Below the pieces are notes generated by a model. That model had not been told where the DNA came from and did no database searches. It worked only from the letters and a program-made list of their open reading frames with translations. From positions 372,001 through 436,000 of the forward strand of contig NZ_FNEM01000002.1 of assembly GCF_900100175.1 (NCBI RefSeq): a stretch of 64,000 bases of DNA, read 5' to 3'. The translations under genes and the position numbers were made by a program. This DNA is from Ferrimonas sediminum (GTDB taxonomy: Bacteria > Pseudomonadota > Gammaproteobacteria > Enterobacterales > Shewanellaceae). Positions 43,359 to 53,589 of this stretch are shown here, in pieces. How positions within the stretch are numbered: position 1 is the stretch's first letter; every line of letters begins with the position of its first letter.

Positions 43359-45620
43359 TCAGTCCAGAACCAACTCCAGGTTATCAACCCGCTGCAGTCC
43401 CCTGGGCAGTTTGTTGCCCCGGCGGCCCCGCTCCCCCTGATAGTGCGCCAGGTCATCCGGCTTCAGGGTCAGCTTGCGTTTGCCCGCCCACAAGGTGACC
43501 GCGGCCAATGCCGGCACCACCATCAGATGCTTGACGAACTCTTCGCGGTTTTTGACCCGCTCGGTGGGAATGCCGATGATCTTGTTGCCCTTACCCTTGC
43601 TCAGTACCGGCAGTTGCGCGATAGGGAACAACAACATCCGTCCCTCGGTAGTGATGGCCAGCAGGCGATCGCTGGCCTGATCCGCCACCAGAGCCGGCGC
43701 CACGACCCGGGCCCCAGACGGCACCGTCAGCAAAGCTTTACCCGCCTTATTACGGCTGATCATATCCTTCAGCGCACAGACAAAGCCGTAACCGGCATCG
43801 GTGGCCAGCAGGTACAAGGCCTCCGGATCCCCCATCATGGTATGTTCCAGCACCTCGCCGGCCACCAGATTGAAGCGCCCGGACAGGGGTTCGCCCTGAC
43901 TGCGCGCCGATGGCAGAGTGTGGCTGTCGGTGGTGTAACTGCGACCGGAGCTCTCCAGGAAGATCACCGGCTGATTGCTACGACCACGGGCATGGGACAG
44001 ATAGCCGTCTCCGGATTTGTAGCTGAGGGTCTGCGGATCCACCTCATGGCCCTTGGCCTGTCGAGCCCAGGCTTTCTGCGACATCACTACGGTGATCGCT
44101 TCGGTGGGCATCAGTTCGGTCTCACTCAACGCCTTGGCTTCTCCCCGCTCCTGCAGCGGGCTGCGGCGGTCATCGCCGTAGGTGGCTGCGTCCGCCAGCA
44201 GCTCTTTTTTCACCAGCGTCTTCATTCGTCGCTCGGAGGACAGAATCAGTTGCAGCTTATCGCGCTCGGTGGCCAGCTCATCCTGCTCGGCACGAATCTT
44301 CATCTCTTCCAGCTTGGCCAGGTGGCGCAGCTTCAGATCCAGAATCGCTTCCGCCTGCTTCTCGCTGAGGCCAAAGTGCGCCATCAGCACCGGCTTGGGC
44401 TCATCCTCATTGCGAATGATGGCGATCACTTCATCGATGTTCAGGAATGCAATCAGCAAGCCATCAAGGATGTGCAGTCGGGCCAGAATCTTATCCAGAC
44501 GGAACTGCAGCCGTCGCCGCACCGTCTCCAGCCTGTACTCCAGCCACTCGGACAGGATGGTTTTCAGCCCCTTGACCGCCGGGCGCTGGTCCAGGCCCAG
44601 CATATTCAGATTGACCCGGTAGCTTTTCTCCAGATCCGTGGTGGCAAACAGGTGGGCCATCACCTGCTCCAGATCGACCCGGTTAGAGCGGGGCACCACC
44701 ACCAGGCGGGTGGGGTTTTCATGATCGGATTCGTCACGGAGATCGGTGACCATCGGCAGCTTCTTGGCCTGCATCTGGGCGGCGATCTGCTCCAGAATCT
44801 TGGCGCCGGACACCTGATGCGGCAGCTCGGTGATCACCACCTCGCCCTGCTCAATACGATAGACCGCCCGCATCTTGATGGAGCCTTTACCGGTGGCGTA
44901 CAGCTTGGCGATGTCAGCCTGCGGGGTAATGATCTCCGCCCGGGTCGGATAATCCGGCCCTTTAACGAAGGTCATCAGTTGTTCCAGATCGGCTCTGGGG
45001 TTGTCCAGCAGGTGAGCACAGGCGTTGGCCACTTCACGGGCATTGTGAGGCGGAATATCGGTAGCCATACCAACGGCGATGCCGGTAATGCCATTGAGCA
45101 AAATGTGCGGCAGTCTCGCCGGCAGGGTTTTCGGCTCCTTCATGGTGCCGTCAAAGTTGACGCCCCAGTCGACGGTGCCCTGTCCCAGTTCACCCAGCAA
45201 CACTTCGGAAAACTTAGACAGACGGGATTCGGTATAACGCATTGCTGCAAAAGACTTAGGATCGTCGGCGGCACCCCAGTTGCCCTGGCCATCCACCAAA
45301 GGGTAGCGGTAGCTGAATGGTTGGGCCATCAGCACCATGGCCTCGTAGCAGGCGCTGTCGCCGTGAGGGTGGTACTTACCCAGTACATCGCCCACGGTTC
45401 GGGCTGACTTCTTATATTTGGCGGTGGCCGACAGTCCCAGCTCACTCATGGCATAGATGATTCGCCGCTGTACCGGCTTGAGGCCATCACCAATGTGGGG
45501 CAGAGCACGATCCATGATCACGTACATGGAGTAGTTCAGGTAGGCCTCTTCGGTGAAAGCGTGCAGCGGCCGCTGCTCAATGCCTTCCAGGCTCATTTCA
45601 GTTGCATCACTCATTGTCAT
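43359..45620 (-). CDS. parC: DNA topoisomerase IV subunit A
   Basis: A 753-aa type IIA topoisomerase subunit. N-terminal blocks match E. coli ParC closely ([40 protein letters not shown]). The active-site Tyr is in AMRYTES. The quinolone-determining region shows [11 protein letters not shown] with the usual serine. The C-terminal propeller has several degenerate blades. With ParE it unlinks daughter chromosomes. Its ATG overlaps the stop of the upstream dehydrogenase-like gene (TAATG). Confidence 0.97.
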   Translation of the reverse strand: MTMSDATEMSLEGIEQRPLHAFTEEAYLNYSMYVIMDRALPHIGDGLKPVQRRIIYAMSELGLSATAKYKKSARTVGDVLGKYHPHGDSACYEAMVLMAQPFSYRYPLVDGQGNWGAADDPKSFAAMRYTESRLSKFSEVLLGELGQGTVDWGVNFDGTMKEPKTLPARLPHILLNGITGIAVGMATDIPPHNAREVANACAHLLDNPRADLEQLMTFVKGPDYPTRAEIITPQADIAKLYATGKGSIKMRAVYRIEQGEVVITELPHQVSGAKILEQIAAQMQAKKLPMVTDLRDESDHENPTRLVVVPRSNRVDLEQVMAHLFATTDLEKSYRVNLNMLGLDQRPAVKGLKTILSEWLEYRLETVRRRLQFRLDKILARLHILDGLLIAFLNIDEVIAIIRNEDEPKPVLMAHFGLSEKQAEAILDLKLRHLAKLEEMKIRAEQDELATERDKLQLILSSERRMKTLVKKELLADAATYGDDRRSPLQERGEAKALSETELMPTEAITVVMSQKAWARQAKGHEVDPQTLSYKSGDGYLSHARGRSNQPVIFLESSGRSYTTDSHTLPSARSQGEPLSGRFNLVAGEVLEHTMMGDPEALYLLATDAGYGFVCALKDMISRNKAGKALLTVPSGARVVAPALVADQASDRLLAITTEGRMLLFPIAQLPVLSKGKGNKIIGIPTERVKNREEFVKHLMVVPALAAVTLWAGKRKLTLKPDDLAHYQGERGRRGNKLPRGLQRVDNLELVLD

Positions 45621-46711
45621 TATCTATCCGCGTGGGCCGGCGAGTCGGTGTACGTCAATTTGTAAACTGCACCATTATAATCGTCAGAAATCAAAAGCGA
45701 ACCGTCTGGGTGCTCAAGAAAAGCGACCGGACGGGCCAAAGGTTGTTCTCCATCAAGCCAACCGTCAATAACTACTTGATACTGAGGCACTCCCTGCTCG
45801 TTCACTCGCAACATGCTCACCCGGTAGCCCACCTTGCTGCTGCGGTTCCAGCTGCCGTGTTCGGCGATGAACAACGCCTCCCGGTACGGCGCGGGAAACT
45901 GACGCCCCCGGTAGAAGTGCACACCCAGGGGGGCAACGTGAGCCTGCAGCTCAAACCAGGGCGGCTGAAATGCCGCCCGTTGGGCATCGGAGGTATGAAA
46001 CTGCGGATCTGGTACATCTTTGCCATGGACAAAGGGGAAGCCAAAATGGGCCCCCGGGGTCGTGAGGCGGTTGATCTCATCCGGCGGTGAGTCGTCACCC
46101 AGATGATCCCGGCCATTGTCAGAGAAAAACAGCTCACCGGTGCGGGGATGAAAATCAAAACCGACGCTGTTCCTCACACCGGTGGCCAGCACCTCATAGT
46201 GCCCCTTCTCCAGATGCAGGGCCAGCAGACTGGCATAGGGCCGCTCCCGGTTACAAACGTTGCAGGGGGCGCCCACCGGCACGACCAGGCGGCCAGCCGG
46301 GTCGAAACGGATGAACTTCCAGCCATGATGAGAATCACTGGGCAGGCCGTCAAACGCCACCTCATAAGCGGGCGCCAGCAGGTTGGCCTCGATGTCATCG
46401 AAGCGCAGAATTCGATTAACCGCCGCCACGTACAGCGCCCCGTCGCGAAATGCGACTCCAGACGGCATAAACAGGCCTTTGGCAATGACGTCGCGGGTTT
46501 CGTAGTCACCGTCGCCATCGAGATCGCGCAGGGCATAGACCTTGCCCTCCTTGCGGCTGCCCACAAACAGGGTTCCCTGGGCGCCCCAGGCCATCTGCCG
46601 GGCATTGGGCACTCGATCCGACAACAACTGCAGCGAAAACCCCGGCGGCAACTGCACGGCCGACACCATGGCCGACCACAGCCACAGGCTCATCATCCCC
46701 ATTCCCCGCAT
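45620..46711 (-). CDS. PQQ-dependent sugar dehydrogenase-like (sorbosone dehydrogenase family) protein
   Basis: A 363-aa secreted protein with a signal-like N-terminus ([20 protein letters not shown]), then a six-bladed beta-propeller typical of the GDH/sorbosone dehydrogenase family: [57 protein letters not shown] and the late EHGSWNRS. Oxidation of sugars with PQQ in the periplasm is the family role; the substrate is unknown. It has AAGGAG at the right distance from 46711. It is translationally coupled to parC (TAATG), an odd pairing. Confidence 0.82.
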   Translation of the reverse strand: MRGMGMMSLWLWSAMVSAVQLPPGFSLQLLSDRVPNARQMAWGAQGTLFVGSRKEGKVYALRDLDGDGDYETRDVIAKGLFMPSGVAFRDGALYVAAVNRILRFDDIEANLLAPAYEVAFDGLPSDSHHGWKFIRFDPAGRLVVPVGAPCNVCNRERPYASLLALHLEKGHYEVLATGVRNSVGFDFHPRTGELFFSDNGRDHLGDDSPPDEINRLTTPGAHFGFPFVHGKDVPDPQFHTSDAQRAAFQPPWFELQAHVAPLGVHFYRGRQFPAPYREALFIAEHGSWNRSSKVGYRVSMLRVNEQGVPQYQVVIDGWLDGEQPLARPVAFLEHPDGSLLISDDYNGAVYKLTYTDSPAHADR

Positions 46712-47172
46712 AGAACACTCTCCTTTTGTCACTGTGACCAAACTAGTGCAACCCGCCGGTGAAAGAAAGCCGTCCGCCCACTTAGCGCCCCAAGTCCAGT
46801 GCATTAATTCGCTCATTTGATGAATATGCATACATGCTCAGGCTGAACCTGCTGACGGCTTTTTTTTATCGGTATGTTAAGAAAAAACCAACCACAGATA
46901 ACCAGCATTGCGTTTCCCGATCGGCAGATCTTCAACATTTATTATAATTGGAAGGTTAACATCAATAATTTCTGATTATTTTGCAATTTTTCCGAGTCAC
47001 AAAAAACCACAAAAACGTGACCGCAACCACCATCACAAGCTGAACCCAGTGACCGCAAGCACAGAAAGGAAGGTTAAAAAAACCGCAGATCCATTAGTGT
47101 GAGCTGGTGACAGAATCCGCCAACTCCGGTTTGCTATTAATACGCCAGCACTCAACAAGGTGGGTAAAAACC
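46712..47172. other. AT-rich intergenic region
   Basis: This 461-nt region between divergent genes is much richer in A+T than its neighbours. It contains a poly-T tract at about 46860 and two direct repeats GTGACCGCAA (47017-47026 and 47049-47058), 32 bp apart and upstream of the next gene. No convincing ORF or RNA gene was found in it. Confidence 0.55.
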
Positions 47173-47511
47173 ATGCAAAGCGTAATCAATACATTAGATA
47201 AAAACAGCCCTTCAACGCCGCGCCGCCCAAAACTGGAAGATCTCGTCAAAGACAGCGGCTGGGTCAATGAAACCACCGCCGTTACCCAAGAACCCGACGG
47301 CAGCCTGGTGCACTGGCGCATGCCACTCCATCAGGTGGTGGCAGCCCGTCTGTCCTACCCGGCCAAATCCCTGCGCAGCGAACTGGGAGGCAGCTTTTCC
47401 AAATGCGTAGTGCAGGTCGCCCATGAAAAGCGTGAGCTGGCCGAGGACTGGTCCAGTGGTGTAGTCAGCGCCCTCAATTTTATGGACTGCAAAAAGCGCA
47501 CCGCCTGGTAA
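47173..47511 (+). CDS. Hypothetical protein (112 aa)
   Basis: A 112-aa soluble protein starting MQSVINTLDKNSPSTPRRPK, with AAGGTGG upstream and a clear terminator downstream. There is no signal peptide. It has a Pro-rich N-terminus, a middle strand pattern (PDGSLVHWRMPLHQVVAARL) and two Cys residues (KCVVQV and MDCKKR). No family is recognised. It stands alone, divergent from the dehydrogenase-like gene and convergent with parE, behind an AT-rich promoter region. The gene start and end signals make it credible. Confidence 0.6.
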   Translation: MQSVINTLDKNSPSTPRRPKLEDLVKDSGWVNETTAVTQEPDGSLVHWRMPLHQVVAARLSYPAKSLRSELGGSFSKCVVQVAHEKRELAEDWSSGVVSALNFMDCKKRTAW

Positions 47512-47523
47512 CCCCTACCGATC

Positions 47524-47552
47524 GAAAAGGGCCGCCGTTGGCGACCCTTTTC
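47524..47552. terminator. Terminator between the hypothetical gene and parE
   Basis: A GAAAAGGG/CCCTTTTC stem with an inner CGCC/GGCG extension, in the convergent gap. It ends in TTTTC. Confidence 0.75.
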
Positions 47553-47571
47553 TGGTGACATCCCGGCGCAA

Positions 47572-49464
47572 TCAGTTCTCCAGTGCCGCCAGGTCGCCCT
47601 TGCTCTCCAGCCAACTCTTACGGTCGCCGGCCCGCTTTTTCGCCAGCAACATGTCCATCAGCGCCTCTGTCGCCTGTTGATCGTCCACGGTCAACTGCAC
47701 CAGGCGACGGGTGTTGGGATCCATGGTGGTTTCCCGCAACTGTCCCGGGTTCATCTCACCCAAGCCCTTAAACCGGGTCACCTGCACCTTGCCGCGCTTC
47801 TTCTCGGCGGCGATGCGATCCAGAATGCCCTGACGCTCGCTGTCATCCAGGGCGTAATGCACCTCTTTACCCACATCGATACGGAACAGAGGCGGCATGG
47901 CCACGTACACGTGTCCGTGCTCCACCAGGGTGCGGAAGTGCTTCACAAACAGGGCACACAGCAGGGTGGCGATGTGCAGACCGTCGGAGTCGGCATCGGC
48001 AAGGATGCACACCTTACCATAGCGCAAACCGGACAGATCCTCGGAGTCCGGATCCATGCCCAGGGCGATGGAGATGTTGTGTACCTCCTGAGACGCCAGC
48101 ACCTGGGAAGCATCGACCTCCCAGGTATTCAGTATTTTGCCCCGTAGCGGCATGATTGCCTGAAAATCCCGATCCCTGGCCTGCTTGGCACTGCCGCCGG
48201 CGGAGTCCCCCTCCACCAGAAACAGCTCCCCCCGCATCGGCTCGGTGGTGGTGCAATCGGTCAGCTTTCCGGGCAGGGCTGGACCCGAGGTGATCTTCTT
48301 GCGGGCCACTTTTTTGGCTTTTCGCAGGCGCGTCTGGGCACTGGAGATACAAAACTCGGCGATCGCCTCTGCCTGCTCGGTGTGCTCATTGAGCCACAGA
48401 CTGAATGCATCCCGCACTACGCCGGAGATGAATGCGGCGGACTGACGGGAGGACAGACGCTCCTTAGTCTGGCCGGCGAACTGGGGATCCTGCATCTTGG
48501 TGGACAGGATGTAGCTGACCCTGTCCCAGATGTCTTCCGGTGCCAGCTTGATGCCTCTTGGCATCAGGTTGCGAAACTCGCAAAACTCCCGCAGCGCCTC
48601 CAGCAACCCCTGGCGCAGACCATTAACGTGGGTGCCTCCCTGCGCGGTGGGAATCAGGTTGACGTAACTCTCGGTGATCGACTCACCGCCTTCCGGCTGC
48701 CACACCAGTGCCCAGTCAACGGCTTCATTGTTGGCAGAAAATGCACCGGTAAACGGGATTTCCGGCAGCATCGGCCACGACTTGACCGAGTCATACAGGT
48801 AGTCTTTGAGGCCATCCTCGAAGTACCACTCGGTCACTTCGCCGGCAACCTTATTGTCAAACTTGATTCTCAGCCCCGGACACAGCACCGCCTTGGCCCG
48901 CAGCAGGTGGGTCATTCTCGCAACCGAGAAGTTGGCGGAATCAAAGTAGCTGGGATCCGGCCAGAAATGAACCCGGGTGCCGCTGTTGCGGCGACCACAG
49001 GTGCCGGTTACCTCCAGATCCTGAACCTTATCCCCGTGTTCAAAGGCGATTTCATGCACCTGACCGTCGCGGCGGACACTGACCTCAACCCGGGTGGACA
49101 AGGCATTCACCACCGAGATCCCCACCCCGTGCAAGCCGCCTGAGAACTGATAATTCTGGTTGGAGAACTTACCACCGGCGTGCAATTTGCACATGATCAA
49201 CTCGATCCCCGGGACCCCCTCTTCCGGGTGAATGTCCACCGGCATCCCCCGGCCATCATCGATCACTTCCAAAGACTGGTCTTTATGAAGGATGATCTGA
49301 ATGGAGCTGGCATGGCCGGCCAGGGCTTCATCAACACTGTTGTCGATCACTTCCTGCCCAAGGTGGTTGGGACGGGTGGTGTCGGTGTACATTCCCGGAC
49401 GCCGCTTAACCGGCTCCAGTCCATTCAGAACCTCAATGGCATCAGAGGTATATTGAGTTGTCAT
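47572..49464 (-). CDS. parE: DNA topoisomerase IV subunit B
   Basis: A 630-aa ATPase subunit partner of ParC. The GHKL ATPase domain has QEVIDNSVDEALAG, DDGRGMPVD and the FSGGLHGVGISVVNAL lid. The TOPRIM domain has LVEGDSAGGSAKQARDRDFQ. The C-terminal block ends MLLAKKRAGDRKSWLE. It is the last gene of nudF-yqiB-cpdA-yqiA-parE, the same order as in E. coli. Confidence 0.97.
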   Translation of the reverse strand: MTTQYTSDAIEVLNGLEPVKRRPGMYTDTTRPNHLGQEVIDNSVDEALAGHASSIQIILHKDQSLEVIDDGRGMPVDIHPEEGVPGIELIMCKLHAGGKFSNQNYQFSGGLHGVGISVVNALSTRVEVSVRRDGQVHEIAFEHGDKVQDLEVTGTCGRRNSGTRVHFWPDPSYFDSANFSVARMTHLLRAKAVLCPGLRIKFDNKVAGEVTEWYFEDGLKDYLYDSVKSWPMLPEIPFTGAFSANNEAVDWALVWQPEGGESITESYVNLIPTAQGGTHVNGLRQGLLEALREFCEFRNLMPRGIKLAPEDIWDRVSYILSTKMQDPQFAGQTKERLSSRQSAAFISGVVRDAFSLWLNEHTEQAEAIAEFCISSAQTRLRKAKKVARKKITSGPALPGKLTDCTTTEPMRGELFLVEGDSAGGSAKQARDRDFQAIMPLRGKILNTWEVDASQVLASQEVHNISIALGMDPDSEDLSGLRYGKVCILADADSDGLHIATLLCALFVKHFRTLVEHGHVYVAMPPLFRIDVGKEVHYALDDSERQGILDRIAAEKKRGKVQVTRFKGLGEMNPGQLRETTMDPNTRRLVQLTVDDQQATEALMDMLLAKKRAGDRKSWLESKGDLAALEN

Positions 49465-49521
49465 CTAGGGATCCAATTCGATTTTACTAAGGGTCATAGT
49501 ACAGAGTGCGATCACTGGCAA

Positions 49522-50097
49522 TCAAGCCAGTTCCAGGAACCGGCAGGCGTCGGGCAACTGCCGCTCAAAATTCACAAAGCTGTGGTCACCGCCCGCCTCC
49601 ACCACCATCTGACAATGGTGGTACTTATCGACGGCTTGGCGATAATCGAGCACCTCATCGCCGCTTTGCAGCAGCACCAAAAACTGCTGCGGCTCGGTAA
49701 TCACCTGTGTGTCCAGCGCCTTAAGCTGGGTCATATGCTCAGGAAGCACTTCAAAGTGCTCCTGGGTATAGGGGTTCTGTTGTGGCCCCAGATACTCCTG
49801 CAGCAACTCATAAGGACGCACCGCCGGGTTGATCAACACCGCCTTTCCGCCGTGCTTCTGAGCCAGGTAACTGGCAAAGTATCCTCCCAGGGAGCTGCCC
49901 AGCAATCTCAGGGGCTCTCCCACCGCCACCGCCGGAGCCACCAGAGCCTCCAACTGATCCATGGCATCTGTCGGGGTAGTCGCCAGCCTGGGGATCGCCA
50001 GGGGCTCGTGCGGATGATGGCGCTCCAGATAACGCCGCACCTGCATCGCCTTTTCAGATTGAGGGGAGCTGTTGAAACCGTGGATATAGAGCAGCAT
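49522..50097 (-). CDS. yqiA: YqiA-type esterase
   Basis: A 191-aa alpha/beta hydrolase starting MLLYIHGFNSSPQSEK. The nucleophile elbow is GSSLGG, and the catalytic His is probably in GGDHSFVNF. E. coli YqiA shows esterase activity on acyl esters; its physiological substrate is unknown. It lies 11 nt after cpdA and 57 nt before parE. Confidence 0.92.
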   Translation of the reverse strand: MLLYIHGFNSSPQSEKAMQVRRYLERHHPHEPLAIPRLATTPTDAMDQLEALVAPAVAVGEPLRLLGSSLGGYFASYLAQKHGGKAVLINPAVRPYELLQEYLGPQQNPYTQEHFEVLPEHMTQLKALDTQVITEPQQFLVLLQSGDEVLDYRQAVDKYHHCQMVVEAGGDHSFVNFERQLPDACRFLELA

Positions 50098-50108
50098 AGG
50101 TCCCTTGC

Positions 50109-50933
50109 CTAATAGCCCGATGCAGTCCTGTCCGGTTGGAACTGATCACCAGGCAAACGTTTCACTTGGGTGTCGATGCTACCATCGGCACCCAGGGTCA
50201 GCAAACGGTAGCCCGGTTGCAGGTGGTCCAGGGTAAAGTCATGGCAATGGGGGCGAAACTGAATCGAGGTCGAGGGCGCCGCCATCATTCGAATGCCACC
50301 AACGCGTTGATCCATCTGCTGATGCACGTGTCCCCAGATCACCCCTTTAACGGTCTCGAACCGCTGAATCAATGCATTAAACTCAGGTCCGTTGTCGAGA
50401 CGGTGCTGATCCAGCCAGGTACAACCGGTATCCAAAGGGTGGTGATGCAGGGCGATCACCGTGTGGTAAGCCGAGGAATGGGTCAATACCGCTTCCAGCC
50501 ACTCCAGCCGGTGATGGTTAAGGTGGCCGCCCGGCAATCCCAGTACCGTGCTGTCGAGCTGCAACAGCTGCCAACGGCCGAGGATGATACGCCGATCGAG
50601 CATGATGTCACTGCCCGCCAGCCCCTGCTCCATGCGGTCGAAGGCATCGTGATTGCCCGGCAGGGCGGTCGCCGGCAGGCCCAGTTGACTCACGGCGTCC
50701 GCAAAATTTCGGTAGGCGCCGATACTGTGATCCTGGCTGATGTCACCGGAGGCGATCACCATATCGATCGGCTCCTGTGCCACCTGTTTCAACACCGCCT
50801 CGAAGCTGTTCCAGGGATTCAGGCCCAGAAACTCCGCCCCTTTATCGGCAAACAGGTGGGGATCAGAAATTTGTGCGATGCAAACATCCTGCCTGTGGGC
50901 AGGGAACGTCAATGCCTTGGCTCGAACACTCAA
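50109..50933 (-). CDS. cpdA: 3',5'-cyclic-AMP phosphodiesterase
   Basis: A 274-aa metallophosphoesterase with the CpdA pattern: ISDPHLFADK, SGDISQD, LPGNHDAFD, LHHHPLDTGCTWLDQH and GHVHQ. The end, PHCHDFTLDHLQPGYR, matches E. coli CpdA well. It lowers cAMP and so opposes CRP. The start is TTG (50933) without a clear Shine-Dalgarno, supported by alignment of the N-terminus and by the 8-nt gap to yqiB. Confidence 0.93.
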   Translation of the reverse strand: MSVRAKALTFPAHRQDVCIAQISDPHLFADKGAEFLGLNPWNSFEAVLKQVAQEPIDMVIASGDISQDHSIGAYRNFADAVSQLGLPATALPGNHDAFDRMEQGLAGSDIMLDRRIILGRWQLLQLDSTVLGLPGGHLNHHRLEWLEAVLTHSSAYHTVIALHHHPLDTGCTWLDQHRLDNGPEFNALIQRFETVKGVIWGHVHQQMDQRVGGIRMMAAPSTSIQFRPHCHDFTLDHLQPGYRLLTLGADGSIDTQVKRLPGDQFQPDRTASGY

Positions 50934-50941
50934 GGGCCGGT

Positions 50942-51376
50942 TTACTCCCTAACTACAGCCGCCATCGATTTCAGCCGGTGGGGCGCTAAACATTCCAATA
51001 TCTCGGCCAGAAACAGGTTAGTCTGGAACCTGTCCCGAGCAAGTAACAATTTGGCAGTCTTCCAATCATATACCGGCCACAGTCCAGAGATCTGTTGACC
51101 ACTTAACACTTCTGCAAGCTGAGCATCGTGGTACATCCTAACCGACATCGTCGGCAGAGTCAGCCAGGCGCTGGAAGGCAACCAGCGCTGAATCTGTAAA
51201 ACCTGGGTGTAGCGAGTTTGTTCCAGCAAACAGAAGCCCAGCTCCACATTGGGCGCCAGGTTCAGGTGCCAGTGCTGCCCTTCTGACACGGTCTCGGGTA
51301 CCAGAGGCAACAGCCTCAGGTAGTTGCGGCCATAGAGTGCATGCAGCTTTGCCAGCGAGTGGCGGCCTTTAGCCAT
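50942..51376 (-). CDS. yqiB: DUF1249 protein YqiB
   Basis: A 144-aa protein starting MAKGRHSLAKLHALYGRNYLRL, the family signature. It is a DUF1249 member of unknown function with the expected size and position. It overlaps the nudF 3' end by 8 nt, and cpdA follows, as in E. coli. Confidence 0.92.
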   Translation of the reverse strand: MAKGRHSLAKLHALYGRNYLRLLPLVPETVSEGQHWHLNLAPNVELGFCLLEQTRYTQVLQIQRWLPSSAWLTLPTMSVRMYHDAQLAEVLSGQQISGLWPVYDWKTAKLLLARDRFQTNLFLAEILECLAPHRLKSMAAVVRE

Positions 51377-52001
51377 GGTCGATTCGGTGCTCCAGTTTGT
51401 GACGATTCAGCTCAAGCCATTGTAGCCCAATCACGCTGCTGGCATTGTCTATTCTTCCCTGCTCGACCCATTGATAGGCGTCGGCGCGGGGCAACACCAA
51501 CACTCGAATGTCTTCATGTTCGTGGGACAGTCCGTGTACGCCGGACGCCTGGTCGCTGTCTACCTCTGCCAACACCAGGAACAGCCGCTCCGAACTGCCT
51601 CCGGGAGAAGAGAGATGGCTGCCCACCTGGGTCAGTCTGCTGGCACGGAGGCCGGTTTCCTCCATCAGCTCTCTGGCCGCGACCTCAAGCACCGATTGCC
51701 CATCGTCCATCATTCCAGCCACCAACTCGTAGAGCCAGGGGGAATCGGCATTGCCGATGGCCGGCACCCGCAGCTGTTCAATCAGCACCACCCGATCCCG
51801 AACCGGATCGTAAGGCAGCACCACCACCGCATTACCCCGCTCAAACACTTCCCGAGTCACCGGCTCACTCTGACCGCCCTCAAACAGCGGATGACGCAGC
51901 GTCAGCTCAACCACCTTGAAAAAGCCCTGGTACACCACCTTTTTGTCCAAAATATCAATACTTTCAACGGATAACTGTGTCGGTACGGCGTTATTCATCA
52001 C
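51369..52001 (-). CDS. nudF: ADP-ribose diphosphatase
   Basis: A 210-aa Nudix hydrolase. The Nudix box reads GMMDDGQSVLEVAARELMEE, keeping the metal-binding REx2EE core. The family Glu that precedes the helix in E. coli NudF is Gln here (CAA codon). NudF hydrolyses ADP-ribose to AMP and ribose-5-phosphate. SPGGSSERLFLVLAEVD is a characteristic block, and HEHEDIRV is a second. It is the first gene of the operon and divergent from tolC. Confidence 0.93.
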   Translation of the reverse strand: MMNNAVPTQLSVESIDILDKKVVYQGFFKVVELTLRHPLFEGGQSEPVTREVFERGNAVVVLPYDPVRDRVVLIEQLRVPAIGNADSPWLYELVAGMMDDGQSVLEVAARELMEETGLRASRLTQVGSHLSSPGGSSERLFLVLAEVDSDQASGVHGLSHEHEDIRVLVLPRADAYQWVEQGRIDNASSVIGLQWLELNRHKLEHRIDHG

Positions 52002-52211
52002 TCTCCCCTGTGTTTGGTGAATTGTTGCAAGCTGTCTGGTTCCATAACCTGTTACACTTATCGAAGTAAAATGATTGACTTACCTAGGCTCAATTCAGTT
52101 TACTAAGCTTGTCAAAGTCAAGGTCGTCTTGGGAATAGCGGGTTTTCCCAGCCCGGAAATATAGCTTGCCATAGGTGCAGGCTAGCTTTGTATTTACTTT
52201 AAGGATTTGAA

Positions 52212-53525
52212 ATGCGATTCAAATTTCGTGCAATGACCATTGCGCTTGGCCTGGCCAGTGCGACCCTGCCAGCCCAAGCGGACGATCTGTACCAGATCTA
52301 CCAACAAGCTCTTACCAAGGACCCGGTACTGCTGCAAGCCAAAGCCACTCGGGATGCGGCGTTCGAAGCCATCGATCAAAGCCGAGCCTCGTTGCTGCCA
52401 CAAATCAGTGGCTCATTGGGCTACGGTTTCAACTGGTTTGATGATTTGGGCGAACAGACCGACGACGGCGGCAGCGGCAACGCTGGTCTGTCGTTGAACC
52501 AGAGCATCTACGACCACGCCAACTACGTCAATCTGGCGTTGTCAGAGAAGAGCGCCTCTCAGTCCGATGCCAACTACGCTCTGGCGGTGCAGAACCTGGT
52601 GGTCCGTGTGTCTCAGGCCTATTTCGACGTGCTGTCGGCCCAGGATGCCCTGGAGTTTGTTCAGGCCAACAAACGGGCCATTGAGCGCCAGTTGGAACAG
52701 ACCAAGCAGCGGTTCGCCGTAGGCCTGACGGCCATTACCGATGTGCATGAAGCACAGGCGCAGTACGATCTGGCGGTCGCCGAAGAGATCAACGCTCAAA
52801 ATACGCTGGAAAACAGCTATGAAGGCCTGCGTGAAATCACCGGCATTCCGCACACCGATCTGGCGGTACTGGACACCCAGCGTTTCAGCCCGTCCACACC
52901 GACCCCCTCCACGCACGAAGCCTGGCTTGCCCTGGGTGAAGAGAGCAGCCTGGAGCTGTTGAGCCGTCGTCTGGGTGTGGACATCGCCAAAGAGCAGATC
53001 AACCTGGCCAAAACCGGCCACCTGCCAAGCTTGGGCCTGAGCGCCGGCGTGACCAAGTCATTCAGCGAGGACGATCGGATTGGCAGCATCAGCAATGACA
53101 CCACCGGCAATGTGGCGTTGCAGCTGAGCGTACCGATTTTCCAGGGTTTCTCCGTCAGCAGCCAGGTTGAACAGGCGAAGTACAACTTCGTGGCTTCCTC
53201 CCAGGCACTGGAGGAGTCCCACCGCTCCGTGGTACGCAGCCTGCGTAACAGCCTCAACAACGTCAACGCCTCCATGAGCACCATCCGTGCCTATGAGCAA
53301 TCCGTGGTCTCTGCGGAAAGCGCCCTGAAAGCCACCGAAGCCGGCTTTGAAGTGGGAACCCGGACCATTGTTGAAGTGCTGACCTCCACCCGTCAGTTGT
53401 ACAGCGCCAAGCAGCAGCTTGCCGACGCCCGTTACAACTACATTCTGGCGGTGCTGTCACTGAAACAAGCGGCCGGCACCCTGAGTGCAGAAGACGTGCA
53501 GATGATCAACAAGGGTCTGAAATAA
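52212..53525 (+). CDS. tolC: Outer-membrane efflux channel TolC
   Basis: A 437-aa protein with a signal peptide (MRFKFRAMTIALGLASATLPAQA) and two OEP repeats, forming the trimeric barrel and alpha-tunnel. DLYQIYQQALTKDPVL and the RYNYILAVLSLKQAAGTL end are characteristic. It is the exit duct for RND pumps and type I secretion. It is divergent from nudF, exactly as in E. coli. It is shorter than E. coli TolC, which has an extended tail. Confidence 0.95.
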   Translation: MRFKFRAMTIALGLASATLPAQADDLYQIYQQALTKDPVLLQAKATRDAAFEAIDQSRASLLPQISGSLGYGFNWFDDLGEQTDDGGSGNAGLSLNQSIYDHANYVNLALSEKSASQSDANYALAVQNLVVRVSQAYFDVLSAQDALEFVQANKRAIERQLEQTKQRFAVGLTAITDVHEAQAQYDLAVAEEINAQNTLENSYEGLREITGIPHTDLAVLDTQRFSPSTPTPSTHEAWLALGEESSLELLSRRLGVDIAKEQINLAKTGHLPSLGLSAGVTKSFSEDDRIGSISNDTTGNVALQLSVPIFQGFSVSSQVEQAKYNFVASSQALEESHRSVVRSLRNSLNNVNASMSTIRAYEQSVVSAESALKATEAGFEVGTRTIVEVLTSTRQLYSAKQQLADARYNYILAVLSLKQAAGTLSAEDVQMINKGLK

Positions 53526-53544
53526 ACCCAGGTTCATCACCCAC

Positions 53545-53572
53545 AAAAAAACCGCCCGAGGGCGGTTTTTTT
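53545..53572. terminator. Terminator after tolC
   Basis: An AAAAAAACCGCCC/GGGCGGTTTTTTT-type stem with a 2-3-nt loop. It is bidirectional, between tolC and the convergent OMP gene. Confidence 0.92.
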
Positions 53573-53589
53573 ATGTCTTGAGTCTGGAC

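Noticed and set aside
43350-45407. A 685-codon open frame on the plus strand opposite parC
   Set aside because: It runs antisense to the third-position pattern of the well-supported parC gene, has no ribosome site and a composition (His/Gln/Leu-rich) typical of shadow frames in GC-rich DNA. The long frames opposite glnE (6411-7667) and the copper receptor (27606-28715) were rejected for the same reason.
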